DNA of 64,000 bases, taken from positions 62,001 to 126,000 of the forward strand of contig NZ_JAUHJR010000002.1 of NCBI RefSeq assembly GCF_030412915.1. The letters run 5' to 3'. This document shows positions 46,267 through 53,850 of the stretch, piece after piece; position 1 is the stretch's first letter; each line of letters begins with the position of its first letter. The notes below the pieces were generated by a model that did no database searches, was not told the DNA's origin, and was given only the letters and a program-made list of their open reading frames with translations. The translations under genes were made by a program, and so were the position numbers. This DNA is from Nocardioides abyssi (GTDB lineage Bacteria > Actinomycetota > Actinomycetes > Propionibacteriales > Nocardioidaceae).

Positions 46267-47619
46267 GTGACGCCAGGGGAGGGCGCCCGCGAGGGCACAC
46301 GTGACCACAGCCGCGCCGTCGGGAAGCTGCAGGCACTCGTGCGGATCCCGACGGTCAGTCACCGCGACTGGTCGCTGGTCGACACCGACGCGTTCGACCG
46401 GCTGCTGGTCGAGCTGGAGCGCCAGTTCCCGCTGCTGCACGAGCGGCTCGAGCTCACCCGGATCCCGACCCACGCCCTGCTGCTGCGCTGGCCGGGCCGC
46501 AGCAGCGAGCGGCCGGTCGTGCTGATGGCCCACCTCGACGTCGTGCCGGTCGAGGGCACCTGGCAGCACCCGCCCTTCTCCGGCGACGTCGTCGACGGCA
46601 GCATCTGGGGCCGCGGCACGCTCGACGACAAGGGCTGCGTCGCCGCGATCTGCGAGGCGGTCGAGACCCTGCTCGAGGACGGCTTCGTCCCGGCGCAGGA
46701 CGTCTGGCTCTCCTTCGGCTGCAACGAGGAGGTCTCCGGCGAGGCCGCCACGCTCGCCGTGGAGGAGCTGGCGCGCCGCGACGTGCGGCCGTGGTTCGTC
46801 CTCGACGAGGGCGGCGCGGTGGCGAGCGAGGCGTTCCCCGGCGTGGCCGCGCCGGTCGGGGTGGTCGGCGTGACCGAGAAGGGCGTCACCTCCCTCGAGC
46901 TGCGCGTCGAGGGCCGCGGCGGCCACGCCTCGACGCCGGCACGGATGGGGCCGACGGCCCGGATCGCCCGCGCGATCACCCGCATCGACCGCTCCCCGAT
47001 GCCGGCGAGCACCCCCGAGCCGACCATCGAGCTCTTCCGCCGGATGGCCCCGCACGCCCCGCTTCCGCTGCGCGCCCTGATGGCCAACGCCGGTCGCCTC
47101 GGGCCGGTGCTGACCCGCGCGCTCGTCGCGGCCGGGCCCGAGCCGGCCGCGATGACCCGCACGACGTTCGCCGTGACCACGCTGTCGGGCAGCCCGGCGC
47201 TGAACGTCGTCGCCGCGACCGCGAAGGCCGGCGTCAACATCCGGATCATGGTCGGCGACACGGTCGCGGGCGTGCTGGAGCACGTGCGCAAGGTCGTCGC
47301 CGACGACCAGGTCCACATCGACGTCGTGGAGCAGAACGAGCCGAGCCCGGTCTCCCCGCGCGACGAGGCGTTCGGGCTCGTCGAGACCACGATCGCCGAG
47401 CTGTTCCCCGACGCCGTCCCGGCGCCGTACGTGATGATGGCCGCCACCGACTCGCGGTTCTTCACCCGCATCTGCGACCGGGTCTACCGGTTCGCGCCGT
47501 TCCGCATGACCAAGGCCCAGCGCGAGTCGATCCACTCCTACGACGAGCACCTGGGCGTCGACGCGTTCCTGGACGGCGTGCGGTGGTACCGCCGCCTGAT
47601 CGAGAGGCTCCCCGCATGA
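46267..47619 (+). CDS. M20/M25/M40 family metallopeptidase
   Basis: A 450-aa M20-type peptidase related to carboxypeptidase S/CPS1. It shows MAHLDVVPVEGTWQHPPFSG (zinc His and Asp), WGRGTLDDKGCVAAI, SFGCNEEVSGE (catalytic Glu), EGRGGHASTPARMGPTARI and, near the end, SIHSYDEHLGVDAF. It likely trims dipeptides or N-acyl amino acids in the cytosol; no signal peptide is seen. The GTG start follows TAGCGT (46254-46259) by 7 nt, fitting a leaderless transcript. The MFS gene starts 11 bases after its stop. Confidence 0.88.
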   Translation: MTPGEGAREGTRDHSRAVGKLQALVRIPTVSHRDWSLVDTDAFDRLLVELERQFPLLHERLELTRIPTHALLLRWPGRSSERPVVLMAHLDVVPVEGTWQHPPFSGDVVDGSIWGRGTLDDKGCVAAICEAVETLLEDGFVPAQDVWLSFGCNEEVSGEAATLAVEELARRDVRPWFVLDEGGAVASEAFPGVAAPVGVVGVTEKGVTSLELRVEGRGGHASTPARMGPTARIARAITRIDRSPMPASTPEPTIELFRRMAPHAPLPLRALMANAGRLGPVLTRALVAAGPEPAAMTRTTFAVTTLSGSPALNVVAATAKAGVNIRIMVGDTVAGVLEHVRKVVADDQVHIDVVEQNEPSPVSPRDEAFGLVETTIAELFPDAVPAPYVMMAATDSRFFTRICDRVYRFAPFRMTKAQRESIHSYDEHLGVDAFLDGVRWYRRLIERLPA

Positions 47620-47629
47620 GAGGCCAGCC

Positions 47630-49114
47630 ATGACCGGCACCCGCGCCCCGCTCACCTCGGACCCGAAGGTCCGCGGCCTCGCCGCGATCGTCGGCTTCCT
47701 CGTCTGCGTCGAGCTCGCCAGCGGCATCCTGCAGGGTTACTACACGCCGATCTTCACCGACATCGCCGACCACCTGGGGATCCAGGACGCCGACGTCAAC
47801 TGGTTCGAGGCGGCGCAGCTGATCGTCTCCGCGCTCGTCGTGCCGCCGCTGGCGCGCCTGGGCGACCTGGTCGGCCACAAGAAGGTGCTGCTGCTCTCCA
47901 CCGCCGTCACCGCGATCGGCTCCTGGGTCCTGGCCCTCGCGCCGGGCTTCACGACGTTCCTCGTCGGGTGGGCGCTGCAGGGTGCGTACGTCGTGTGGCT
48001 GCCGCTCGAGGTCGCGATCATCCACCGCCGCACCGCCGGCACCGGCCGCCAGTCGCTGCTGACCCGCCGGGCCGCCGCCGTCCTGGTCGGCGCGCTCGAG
48101 CTCGCCGTCATCATCGGCGCGCTGACCTCCGGCGCGCTCGTCGAGTCGACCTCGATGACCGTGCTCCTCGCCCTCCCGGCCGTCGCGGTCACGCTGTGCC
48201 TGGTGCTCATCTGGTTCGGCGTCGAGGACGTCCCCGGCGAGTCGCCCGACGGCGTCGACTGGTCCCGCTTCGACTGGGGCGGGCTCGCGCTCGTCAGCGC
48301 CGCGCTCGGCTTGGTGATGGCCGGCCTGGTCGTCGTCCGGCTCGAGGGCCCCGGCAGCGTGCTGGCCTGGGCGCTGGTGCTCGCCGGCGTCGCGACCCTC
48401 GTGCCGTTCGTGCGCCACGAGGACGCGCGACCCGACCCGATCGTCGACGTGCGGCTCCTGCGCAGCGCCGGGCAGTGGCCGGTGCAGCTCACCGCGTTCC
48501 TCTTCGGCATGTCGGTGCTGGGCGCGCAGATCCCGCTGTCGACCTTCGCCCGCACCGACCCCGACGTCGCCGGCTACGGCCTCGGCGCCAGCGCGTCGTT
48601 CGTCTCCACCCTCATCGGCGTCTACGTGGTCTTCATGGCGATCGGCGCGTTCACGCTCCCGCTCACCTCGCGGCTGCTCGGGGCCCGCAACGCGCTGGTC
48701 TGCTCGGCGCTGCTCGTCGCCCTCGGCTACGCGCTGTGGCTGCCGCTGCACGACACCACCGCCCAGGCCCTGACCAACATGGCCGTCATCGGCCTCGGCT
48801 CCGGCGCCCTCGTCGCGGCCCTGCCGGCCACCGCCGCCGCGGCCGCCCCGTCGGAGCGCACCGGCTTCGCCACCGGCATGACCAACGCGACCAAGACCGT
48901 CGGCGGCGCGCTCGCCTCGTCGGTCTTCGCGATCGCGCTGGCCGCGACCGGCTCCCTCGAGGGGCCCGACGAGGGGCAGGCCCCGCTGAGCGGCTACCTC
49001 ACCGTGTGGTCGATCTGCGCCGTCGCCGCGCTGCTCGCCGCGCTCGTGCTGCTGCGGATGCCCGCACGCGCCGCCACCGGCTCGCCGGTCGAGGAGCAGA
49101 CGACCTGGGTCTGA
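47630..49114 (+). CDS. MFS transporter (DHA2-like)
   Basis: A 494-aa major facilitator with about fourteen hydrophobic segments. Motif A-like LARLGDLVGHKKVLLLSTAV follows TM2, and VLVGALELAVIIGALTSGAL lies near the centre. A conserved TGMTNATKTVGGALASSVF helix is close to the C-terminus. It is probably a proton-driven exporter of drugs or metabolites. ATG at 47630 lies just behind the peptidase stop, so the two form an operon. A hairpin follows the stop. Confidence 0.87.
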   Translation: MTGTRAPLTSDPKVRGLAAIVGFLVCVELASGILQGYYTPIFTDIADHLGIQDADVNWFEAAQLIVSALVVPPLARLGDLVGHKKVLLLSTAVTAIGSWVLALAPGFTTFLVGWALQGAYVVWLPLEVAIIHRRTAGTGRQSLLTRRAAAVLVGALELAVIIGALTSGALVESTSMTVLLALPAVAVTLCLVLIWFGVEDVPGESPDGVDWSRFDWGGLALVSAALGLVMAGLVVVRLEGPGSVLAWALVLAGVATLVPFVRHEDARPDPIVDVRLLRSAGQWPVQLTAFLFGMSVLGAQIPLSTFARTDPDVAGYGLGASASFVSTLIGVYVVFMAIGAFTLPLTSRLLGARNALVCSALLVALGYALWLPLHDTTAQALTNMAVIGLGSGALVAALPATAAAAAPSERTGFATGMTNATKTVGGALASSVFAIALAATGSLEGPDEGQAPLSGYLTVWSICAVAALLAALVLLRMPARAATGSPVEEQTTWV

Positions 49115-49118
49115 GGGC

Positions 49119-49140
49119 GGCCGGGCGCGAGCACCCGGCC
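49119..49140 (+). terminator. Hairpin after the MFS gene
   Basis: GGCCGGG (49119-49125) pairs with CCCGGCC (49134-49140) across an 8-nt loop, 4 bases after the stop at 49114. There is no U-tract, which is usual for terminators in very GC-rich actinobacteria. Confidence 0.6.
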
Positions 49141-49194
49141 GACCTGAGCCCCGGGGCTCATGCGCCCGGCGGCGTACGTCGCCAGGCTGGAGGC

Positions 49195-49503
49195 ATGACC
49201 ACCGCGACCCGCGCCCTCGTCCTCCGCACCCTCACCACCGCCGACCTGCTGCTGTCGGTCGCCGGCCTGACCCTCGCCTGGGTGTGGGCCGCGGACGCGT
49301 GGGACTCGGAGAGCTCGACGGCGGGCATCGGCGTGCTCTTCGCGTTCCTGCTCGGCGTGCCGATGCTGGTCGCCCTGCTGCTCACCGGTCTCGCGCTGCT
49401 CCTGCGCCACAAGCCGGTCCCGGCGATGGCGCTGGCCGGCGTCGCGGCCGGCGTGCTCGGCGCCGTGGCGTTCGCGATGGTCTCGATGTTCCTCCCCTTC
49501 TGA
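49195..49503 (+). CDS. Small three-TM membrane protein of unknown function
   Basis: A 102-aa hydrophobic protein with segments at about 12-35, 45-68 and 75-100 (TADLLLSVAGLTLAWVWAA; LGVPMLVALLLTGLALLL; AGVAAGVLGAVAFAMVSMF). A short acidic loop DAWDSESS joins the first two. GGAGG lies 3-4 nt before the ATG at 49195, slightly close. No family was recognised. It sits between a terminator-like hairpin and the DUF1992 gene. Confidence 0.65.
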   Translation: MTTATRALVLRTLTTADLLLSVAGLTLAWVWAADAWDSESSTAGIGVLFAFLLGVPMLVALLLTGLALLLRHKPVPAMALAGVAAGVLGAVAFAMVSMFLPF

Positions 49504-49555
49504 CCCGGCCGCGCTACCCCGCCGCTCCTAGACTCGGCGGCGGAGGAATCACCCG

Positions 49556-50137
49556 ATGAGCGACCGTCCCGAGCAGCGTCCGGATCAGCGCCCCGAGAAC
49601 GCCCGCCCCACCGAGCGCTCGCGCACCGAGGACGAGGCCGAGCGCCGCAAGCGCAGCGGCCACTCCGCCGCCCACGCCCGGATCGCCCACCAGGCCTCCT
49701 GGGTCGACCAGCAGGTCCGGGTGGCGATGGCCAAGGGCGAGTTCGACGACCTGCCCGGCGCCGGGAAGCCGATCAAGGACCTCGGCCGCGAGCACGACCC
49801 CGACTGGTGGATCAAGCGGCTGGTCGAGCGCGAGCAGATCACCGTCCTCCCGCCCAGCGTCGCGCTGCGCAAGGAGGACGCCGGCCTCGACGACCACCTC
49901 GACACGATCGCGTTCGAGGGCGACGTGCGCCGCGAGGTCGAGGACTTCAACGCGCGGGTCATCAAGGCCCGCTACTCCCTCTCCCCCGGCCCGCCGCTGG
50001 TGACCATGCCCCGCGACGTCGACGCCACCGTCACCGCGTGGCGCGAGCGCCGCGCCGCCCGCCTCGAGGCGCAGCGCGCGGCCCTCGCCGCCTCCCGCCC
50101 GGAGCCGCGCCGACGCTGGTGGCAGCGCCGCCGCTAG
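49556..50137 (+). CDS. DUF1992 (DnaJ homologue C28-like) domain protein
   Basis: A 193-aa protein. A charged, disordered N-terminus (1-40) precedes the conserved DUF1992 block HQASWVDQQVRVAMAKGEFD, LPGAGKPIKDL and DPDWWIKRLVEREQI, and a helical basic C-terminus ends RRRWWQRRR. The family is widespread and uncharacterised; in animals the same domain occurs in DNAJC28. There is no J-domain here, so a direct chaperone role is not shown. TAGACT about 24 nt upstream and GGAGGA before the ATG suggest a leadered message. Confidence 0.85.
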   Translation: MSDRPEQRPDQRPENARPTERSRTEDEAERRKRSGHSAAHARIAHQASWVDQQVRVAMAKGEFDDLPGAGKPIKDLGREHDPDWWIKRLVEREQITVLPPSVALRKEDAGLDDHLDTIAFEGDVRREVEDFNARVIKARYSLSPGPPLVTMPRDVDATVTAWRERRAARLEAQRAALAASRPEPRRRWWQRRR

Positions 50138-50156
50138 CGAGCACTAGCCTCCGCGG

Positions 50157-51392
50157 GTGCCCGCCGGAACCGCAGCCCTGCGCCACCGCGACTTCCGGCT
50201 GCTGGTGACCGGCACCGCGACCAGCGGGCTGGGCAACGCCGTCACGCCGGTGGCGCTCGCCTTCGCCGTGCTCGACCTCGGCGGCTCGGCGACCGACCTG
50301 GGGCTGGTGGTCGCGGCGTTCGCGCTGGCCGAGGTGGTGACCGCCCTGCTCGGCGGCGTGCTGGGCGACCGGGTCTCGCGCCGCCTGCTCATGGAGGGCT
50401 CGGCCGCCGCGTGCTCGCTCACCCAGGTGGTGCTCGCCGTCGCGCTGCTGCAGGGCTGGGCGACGATCCCGTTCATCGGCGTCGTCGGCGTGCTCAACGG
50501 CTGCCTCGCCGCGCTCAGCCAGCCCTCCTCCCAGGCGATGACCCGGCTGACCGTGCCGCCGGAGGACCTCGCCTCCGCCGTCGCCCTCCGCCCGCTCGTG
50601 CAGACCTCCGCGGCGATGGTCGGCTACACGCTCGGCGGCGTGCTCGTCACCGCGGTCGGCGCCGGCTGGGCGATCGGCCTCGACGCGCTCACCTTCGCGG
50701 TGGCCGCGCTCTGCTACGGCCGGCTCCGCGTCGAGGGCGGCCGCAGCGGCACCTCGGGCTCGATGCTCACCGACCTCGGCGACGGATGGCGCGAGGTCGT
50801 GCGCCACTCCTGGCTGTGGCTGCTCATCAGCCAGGCGCTGCTCTACCACCTCTTCTACGGCGGGGCGCAGAGCGTGCTCGGCCCGATCGTGGTCGGCGAC
50901 GACTTCGGCCGGACCGCCTGGGGCGTCGCGCTCGGCACCCTGATGGCCGGCTTCGTCGTCGGCGGACTGGTCTGCCTGTGGTGGCGCCCTCGCCGCACGA
51001 TGATGGTCGGCGTCCCGCTCCTGAGCCTGACCGCGGCGTTCCCGCTGGCGATGGCGCTCTCCGACCGGCTCGAGGTCGTGCTGCTCGGGGCGTTCCTCCA
51101 CGGGTTCGGCCTGCAGGTCTTCGACGTCTTCTGGAACCTCGCCATCCAGGAGAACGTCCCGACCGACAAGCTCGCGCGGGTCTACTCCTTCGACCTCGTC
51201 GGCTCGTTCGTGGCGCGGCCGGTCGGCCTCGCGCTGACCGGCCCGGTCGCCGCCGTCGCGGGGTTCGACACCTGGCTGGTCGTGGTCGCGGTGATCATGG
51301 TCGCCTCCGCGCTCGGGTCGCTGCTCTCGCGCGACGTACGACGTCTCGAGCGCGGCGCGCCCGCGGCCGAGCCCGAGCCCGTCCCCGGCTGA
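50157..51392 (+). CDS. MFS transporter (12 TM)
   Basis: A 411-aa major facilitator with about twelve TM segments. LRHRDFRLLVTGTATSGLGNAVTPVALAFAVLDLGGSA (read in parts) opens it, as in MFS_3/EntS-like exporters, and GGVLGDRVSRRLLMEGSAA is motif A. NVPTDKLARVYSFDLVGSF lies in the usual helix 10 region. The GTG at 50157 follows TAGCCT (50145-50150) by exactly 6 nt, a leaderless start. It is 19 bases from the DUF1992 stop. The substrate is unknown. Confidence 0.87.
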   Translation: MPAGTAALRHRDFRLLVTGTATSGLGNAVTPVALAFAVLDLGGSATDLGLVVAAFALAEVVTALLGGVLGDRVSRRLLMEGSAAACSLTQVVLAVALLQGWATIPFIGVVGVLNGCLAALSQPSSQAMTRLTVPPEDLASAVALRPLVQTSAAMVGYTLGGVLVTAVGAGWAIGLDALTFAVAALCYGRLRVEGGRSGTSGSMLTDLGDGWREVVRHSWLWLLISQALLYHLFYGGAQSVLGPIVVGDDFGRTAWGVALGTLMAGFVVGGLVCLWWRPRRTMMVGVPLLSLTAAFPLAMALSDRLEVVLLGAFLHGFGLQVFDVFWNLAIQENVPTDKLARVYSFDLVGSFVARPVGLALTGPVAAVAGFDTWLVVVAVIMVASALGSLLSRDVRRLERGAPAAEPEPVPG

Positions 51393-51450
51393 CCCACACT
51401 GTCGGGTGCGTCATACCGAGCGGTAACCGCCCGCTGCTAACTTCCGCCCC

Positions 51451-52554
51451 ATGACCGCAGCGAGCCGCAGCCCCAAGGACTTCTTCCGGCCTCTCGCCCT
51501 CGGCGCGCCCGCGCCGCTGCGGGAGATCCCGGCCCGCCCGAGCCGGGCGATCCACTTCTTCGACCCGAGCAACCCCAAGATGGCCGCCAAGATCCCCGAC
51601 ATGGTCGGCACGGTCGACGTGCTGCTCGGCAACCTCGAGGACGCCGTCAAGGCCGACAACAAGGAGGCCGCCCGCAACGGCCTCGTCGAGATCGCGCAGG
51701 GCACCGACTTCGGGCCCACCCAGCTGTGGACCCGGATCAACGCCCTCGACAGCCCGTGGGTGCTCGACGACCTCACCACGCTCGTGCCGGCGATCGGCGA
51801 CAAGCTCGACGTGATCATGGTGCCGAAGGTGCAGGGCGCCGAGGACATCCACTACGTCGACCGGCTGCTCGCCCAGCTCGAGGCCAAGGCCGGGCTCGAC
51901 AAGCCGATCCTCGTCCACGCGATCCTCGAGACCGCCCGCGGCGTGGCCAACGTCGAGGAGATCTGCGGCGCCAGCCCGCGCATGCAGGGCCTCTCCCTCG
52001 GCCCGGCCGACCTGGCCGCGGACCGCCGGATGAAGACCACCCGCGTCGGTGGCGGCCACCCCGGCTACCTCGTCCGCGAGGACCCGCCGCGCGTCGGCGG
52101 CGTGGCCAACCTCGAGGCCAGCCGGGCGACGTACCAGCAGGACCTGTGGCACTACACGATCGCCCGCATGGTCGACGCGTGCGCCATGCACGGGATCTAC
52201 GCCTACTACGGCCCGTTCGGCGACATCTCCGACACGACCGCGTGCGAGGACCAGTTCCGCAACGCGTTCCTCCTGGGCTGCGTCGGGACGTGGAGCCTGC
52301 ACCCCAAGCAGATCGCGATCGCCAACAAGGTCTTCAGCCCCAGCGTCGAGGACGTCGCCCACGCCCGCCGCGTCGTCGCCGCCATGGGCGACGGCACCGG
52401 GGCGGTGATGCTCGACGGGAAGATGGAGGACGACGCCTCGCTCAAGCAGTGCCTGGTGATGGTCGAGCTCGCCGAGCAGCTGGCGGCGGTCGACCCGGAG
52501 CTGAAGAAGCAGTACGACGCCATCGGCGCCGACTCCGACGAGCAGGAGGCCTGA
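51451..52554 (+). CDS. mcl: L-malyl-CoA / beta-methylmalyl-CoA lyase (Chloroflexus-type)
   Basis: A 367-aa CitE-like TIM-barrel enzyme. The N-terminus, [20 protein letters not shown], and the block [20 protein letters not shown] resemble the Chloroflexus malyl-CoA lyase used in the 3-hydroxypropionate cycle. [39 protein letters not shown] and [18 protein letters not shown] complete the active site, with Mg2+ held by acidic residues. It splits malyl-CoA or methylmalyl-CoA to glyoxylate and acetyl- or propionyl-CoA. ATG at 51451 follows TAACTT by 7 nt. A second lyase gene starts 3 nt behind its stop. Confidence 0.85.
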   Translation: MTAASRSPKDFFRPLALGAPAPLREIPARPSRAIHFFDPSNPKMAAKIPDMVGTVDVLLGNLEDAVKADNKEAARNGLVEIAQGTDFGPTQLWTRINALDSPWVLDDLTTLVPAIGDKLDVIMVPKVQGAEDIHYVDRLLAQLEAKAGLDKPILVHAILETARGVANVEEICGASPRMQGLSLGPADLAADRRMKTTRVGGGHPGYLVREDPPRVGGVANLEASRATYQQDLWHYTIARMVDACAMHGIYAYYGPFGDISDTTACEDQFRNAFLLGCVGTWSLHPKQIAIANKVFSPSVEDVAHARRVVAAMGDGTGAVMLDGKMEDDASLKQCLVMVELAEQLAAVDPELKKQYDAIGADSDEQEA

Positions 52555-52556
52555 GC

Positions 52557-53426
52557 ATGAGCGAGCCCACCTTCACCCCGCTGCGCAGCGTCCTCTACAT
52601 GCCCAGCTCCAACGAGCGGGCGCTGGAGAAGGCCAAGTCGATCGCGTGCGACGCACTGATCCTCGACCTCGAGGACGCCGTCGCCCCCGATGCCAAGGAC
52701 GCGGCGCGCGAGTCCGCCTGCGCCGCGGCCGCCAGCGGCGACTACGGCCGTCGTACCGTCACCATCCGTGCCAACGGCATCGGCACCCAGTGGCACGACG
52801 CCGACATCGCGGCCATCGCCCAGGCCGGCCCCGACGCGGTCGTCGTGCCCAAGGTCGGCTCCGCCGACGAGGTCCACCAGCTCGTCGCGGCCCTCGAGAG
52901 GGCCGGCGCCCCCGACCACACCACGCTCTGGGCGATGATCGAGACCCCGGTCGCGATCCTCGACGCCCTCGCCATCGCCCGCGCCAGCGAGCGGCTGACC
53001 GCGTTCGTCATCGGCACCAACGACCTGGTCAAGGAGCTGTACGCCGAGCACGTCCCCGGCCGCGCCCCGATCCTCCCGTCGCTGCACACCGCGCTGCTCG
53101 CCGCCCGGGCCGCCGGCATCGCCGTGCTCGACGGCGTCTACAACGACGTCAAGGACACCGACGGCTTCCTCGCCGAGTGCCGCCAGGGCCGCGAGATGGG
53201 CTTCGACGGCAAGACCCTCATCCACCCCGGCCAGGTCGAGGGCGCCAACGCCGCCTTCGCCCCCTCCGAGCAGGCCGTCGAGGACGCCCGCGGGCTGATC
53301 CAGGCCTGGGAGGACGGCGCCGGCTCCGGCGTCGTCACCTACAACGGCCGGATGGTGGAGAACCTCCACGTCGACTCCGCCCGCCGGACGCTCTCGATCC
53401 ACGAGGCGATCCGGGCGCTGGGCTGA
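52557..53426 (+). CDS. HpcH/HpaI-type CoA ester lyase, CitE/Mcl2-like
   Basis: A 289-aa protein shorter than its neighbour and from a different branch. RSVLYMPSSNERALEKAKSI, LILDLEDAVAPDAKDAAR and VPKVGSADEVHQL fit the CitE/malyl-CoA thioesterase (Mcl2) type, and GFDGKTLIHPGQVEGANAAF is the C-terminal substrate loop. In Rhodobacter a paralogue of this branch hydrolyses malyl-CoA to malate, so the pair could turn glyoxylate plus acetyl-CoA into malate (inference). Its ATG lies 2 nt after the mcl stop. Confidence 0.85.
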   Translation: MSEPTFTPLRSVLYMPSSNERALEKAKSIACDALILDLEDAVAPDAKDAARESACAAAASGDYGRRTVTIRANGIGTQWHDADIAAIAQAGPDAVVVPKVGSADEVHQLVAALERAGAPDHTTLWAMIETPVAILDALAIARASERLTAFVIGTNDLVKELYAEHVPGRAPILPSLHTALLAARAAGIAVLDGVYNDVKDTDGFLAECRQGREMGFDGKTLIHPGQVEGANAAFAPSEQAVEDARGLIQAWEDGAGSGVVTYNGRMVENLHVDSARRTLSIHEAIRALG

Positions 53427-53431
53427 GGGGG

Positions 53432-53527
53432 TGCAGGCGTACCACCAATAGGTGGGATGCCTGACGTTCTGGGCCGATGCATCACCCCAGAACGTCCTGC
53501 GTACCACCAATAGGTGGTACGCCTGCA
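53432..53527. repeat. Complex palindromic element (three hairpins inside a 15-bp terminal inverted repeat)
   Basis: TGCAGGCGTACCACC (53432-53446) is perfectly inverted at 53513-53527. Between them, CCACC/GGTGG with loop AATA (53442-53455), GACGTTCTGGG (53463-53473) with its complement at 53486-53496, and GCGTACCACC (53499-53508) with its complement at 53513-53522 form three hairpins. The middle loop holds the self-complementary GATGCATC. It fills the gap between convergent genes. Confidence 0.9.
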
Positions 53528-53538
53528 TGCCACATCCG

Positions 53539-53850
53539 TCACACCCACCCCACGAGGAACTCCAGCACCACGTCGGCGGGCATCTCGCAGGGCCTGAGGG
53601 TGGGGCCGGTGGTGGTGAGGTAGAGGTTCGCGCTGACGACGTCGGTGCCGGCGAGGTCCTCGGCGTACACGCTCTGCTGGCGACCGCCGACCCGGACCAC
53701 CCGGGTGACGCCCCAGCGGCGGCCGGCGTAGGTCACCTCCGACCAGCCCTCCGGCAGCCGCTCGAGCAGCGCGACCAGGTCGACACCCGAGCCAGCACCC
53801 GGGCCAGGAGCCGGGCCACGAGAAGGCCAAGAAGAAGGGTCAGCCGCCAC
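53539..53850 (-). CDS. Small conserved-looking protein of unknown function
   Basis: A 103-aa soluble protein. The first 22 residues are Pro/Gly/Ser-rich; the rest is a compact alpha/beta domain with LERLPEGWSEVTYAGRRWGV, RQQSVYAEDLAGTDVVSANL and a closing DVVLEFLVGWV. No active-site motif is evident. The GTG at 53850 overlaps the malQ stop by 11 bases, implying co-translation with malQ. It ends 12 bases from the palindromic element at 53432-53527. Confidence 0.68.
   Translation of the reverse strand: MAADPSSWPSRGPAPGPGAGSGVDLVALLERLPEGWSEVTYAGRRWGVTRVVRVGGRQQSVYAEDLAGTDVVSANLYLTTTGPTLRPCEMPADVVLEFLVGWV

Noticed and set aside
53432-53527. Insertion sequence with terminal inverted repeats
   Set aside because: No transposase frame fits in 96 bp and no target-site duplication was found, so only a MITE-like or regulatory reading is possible.
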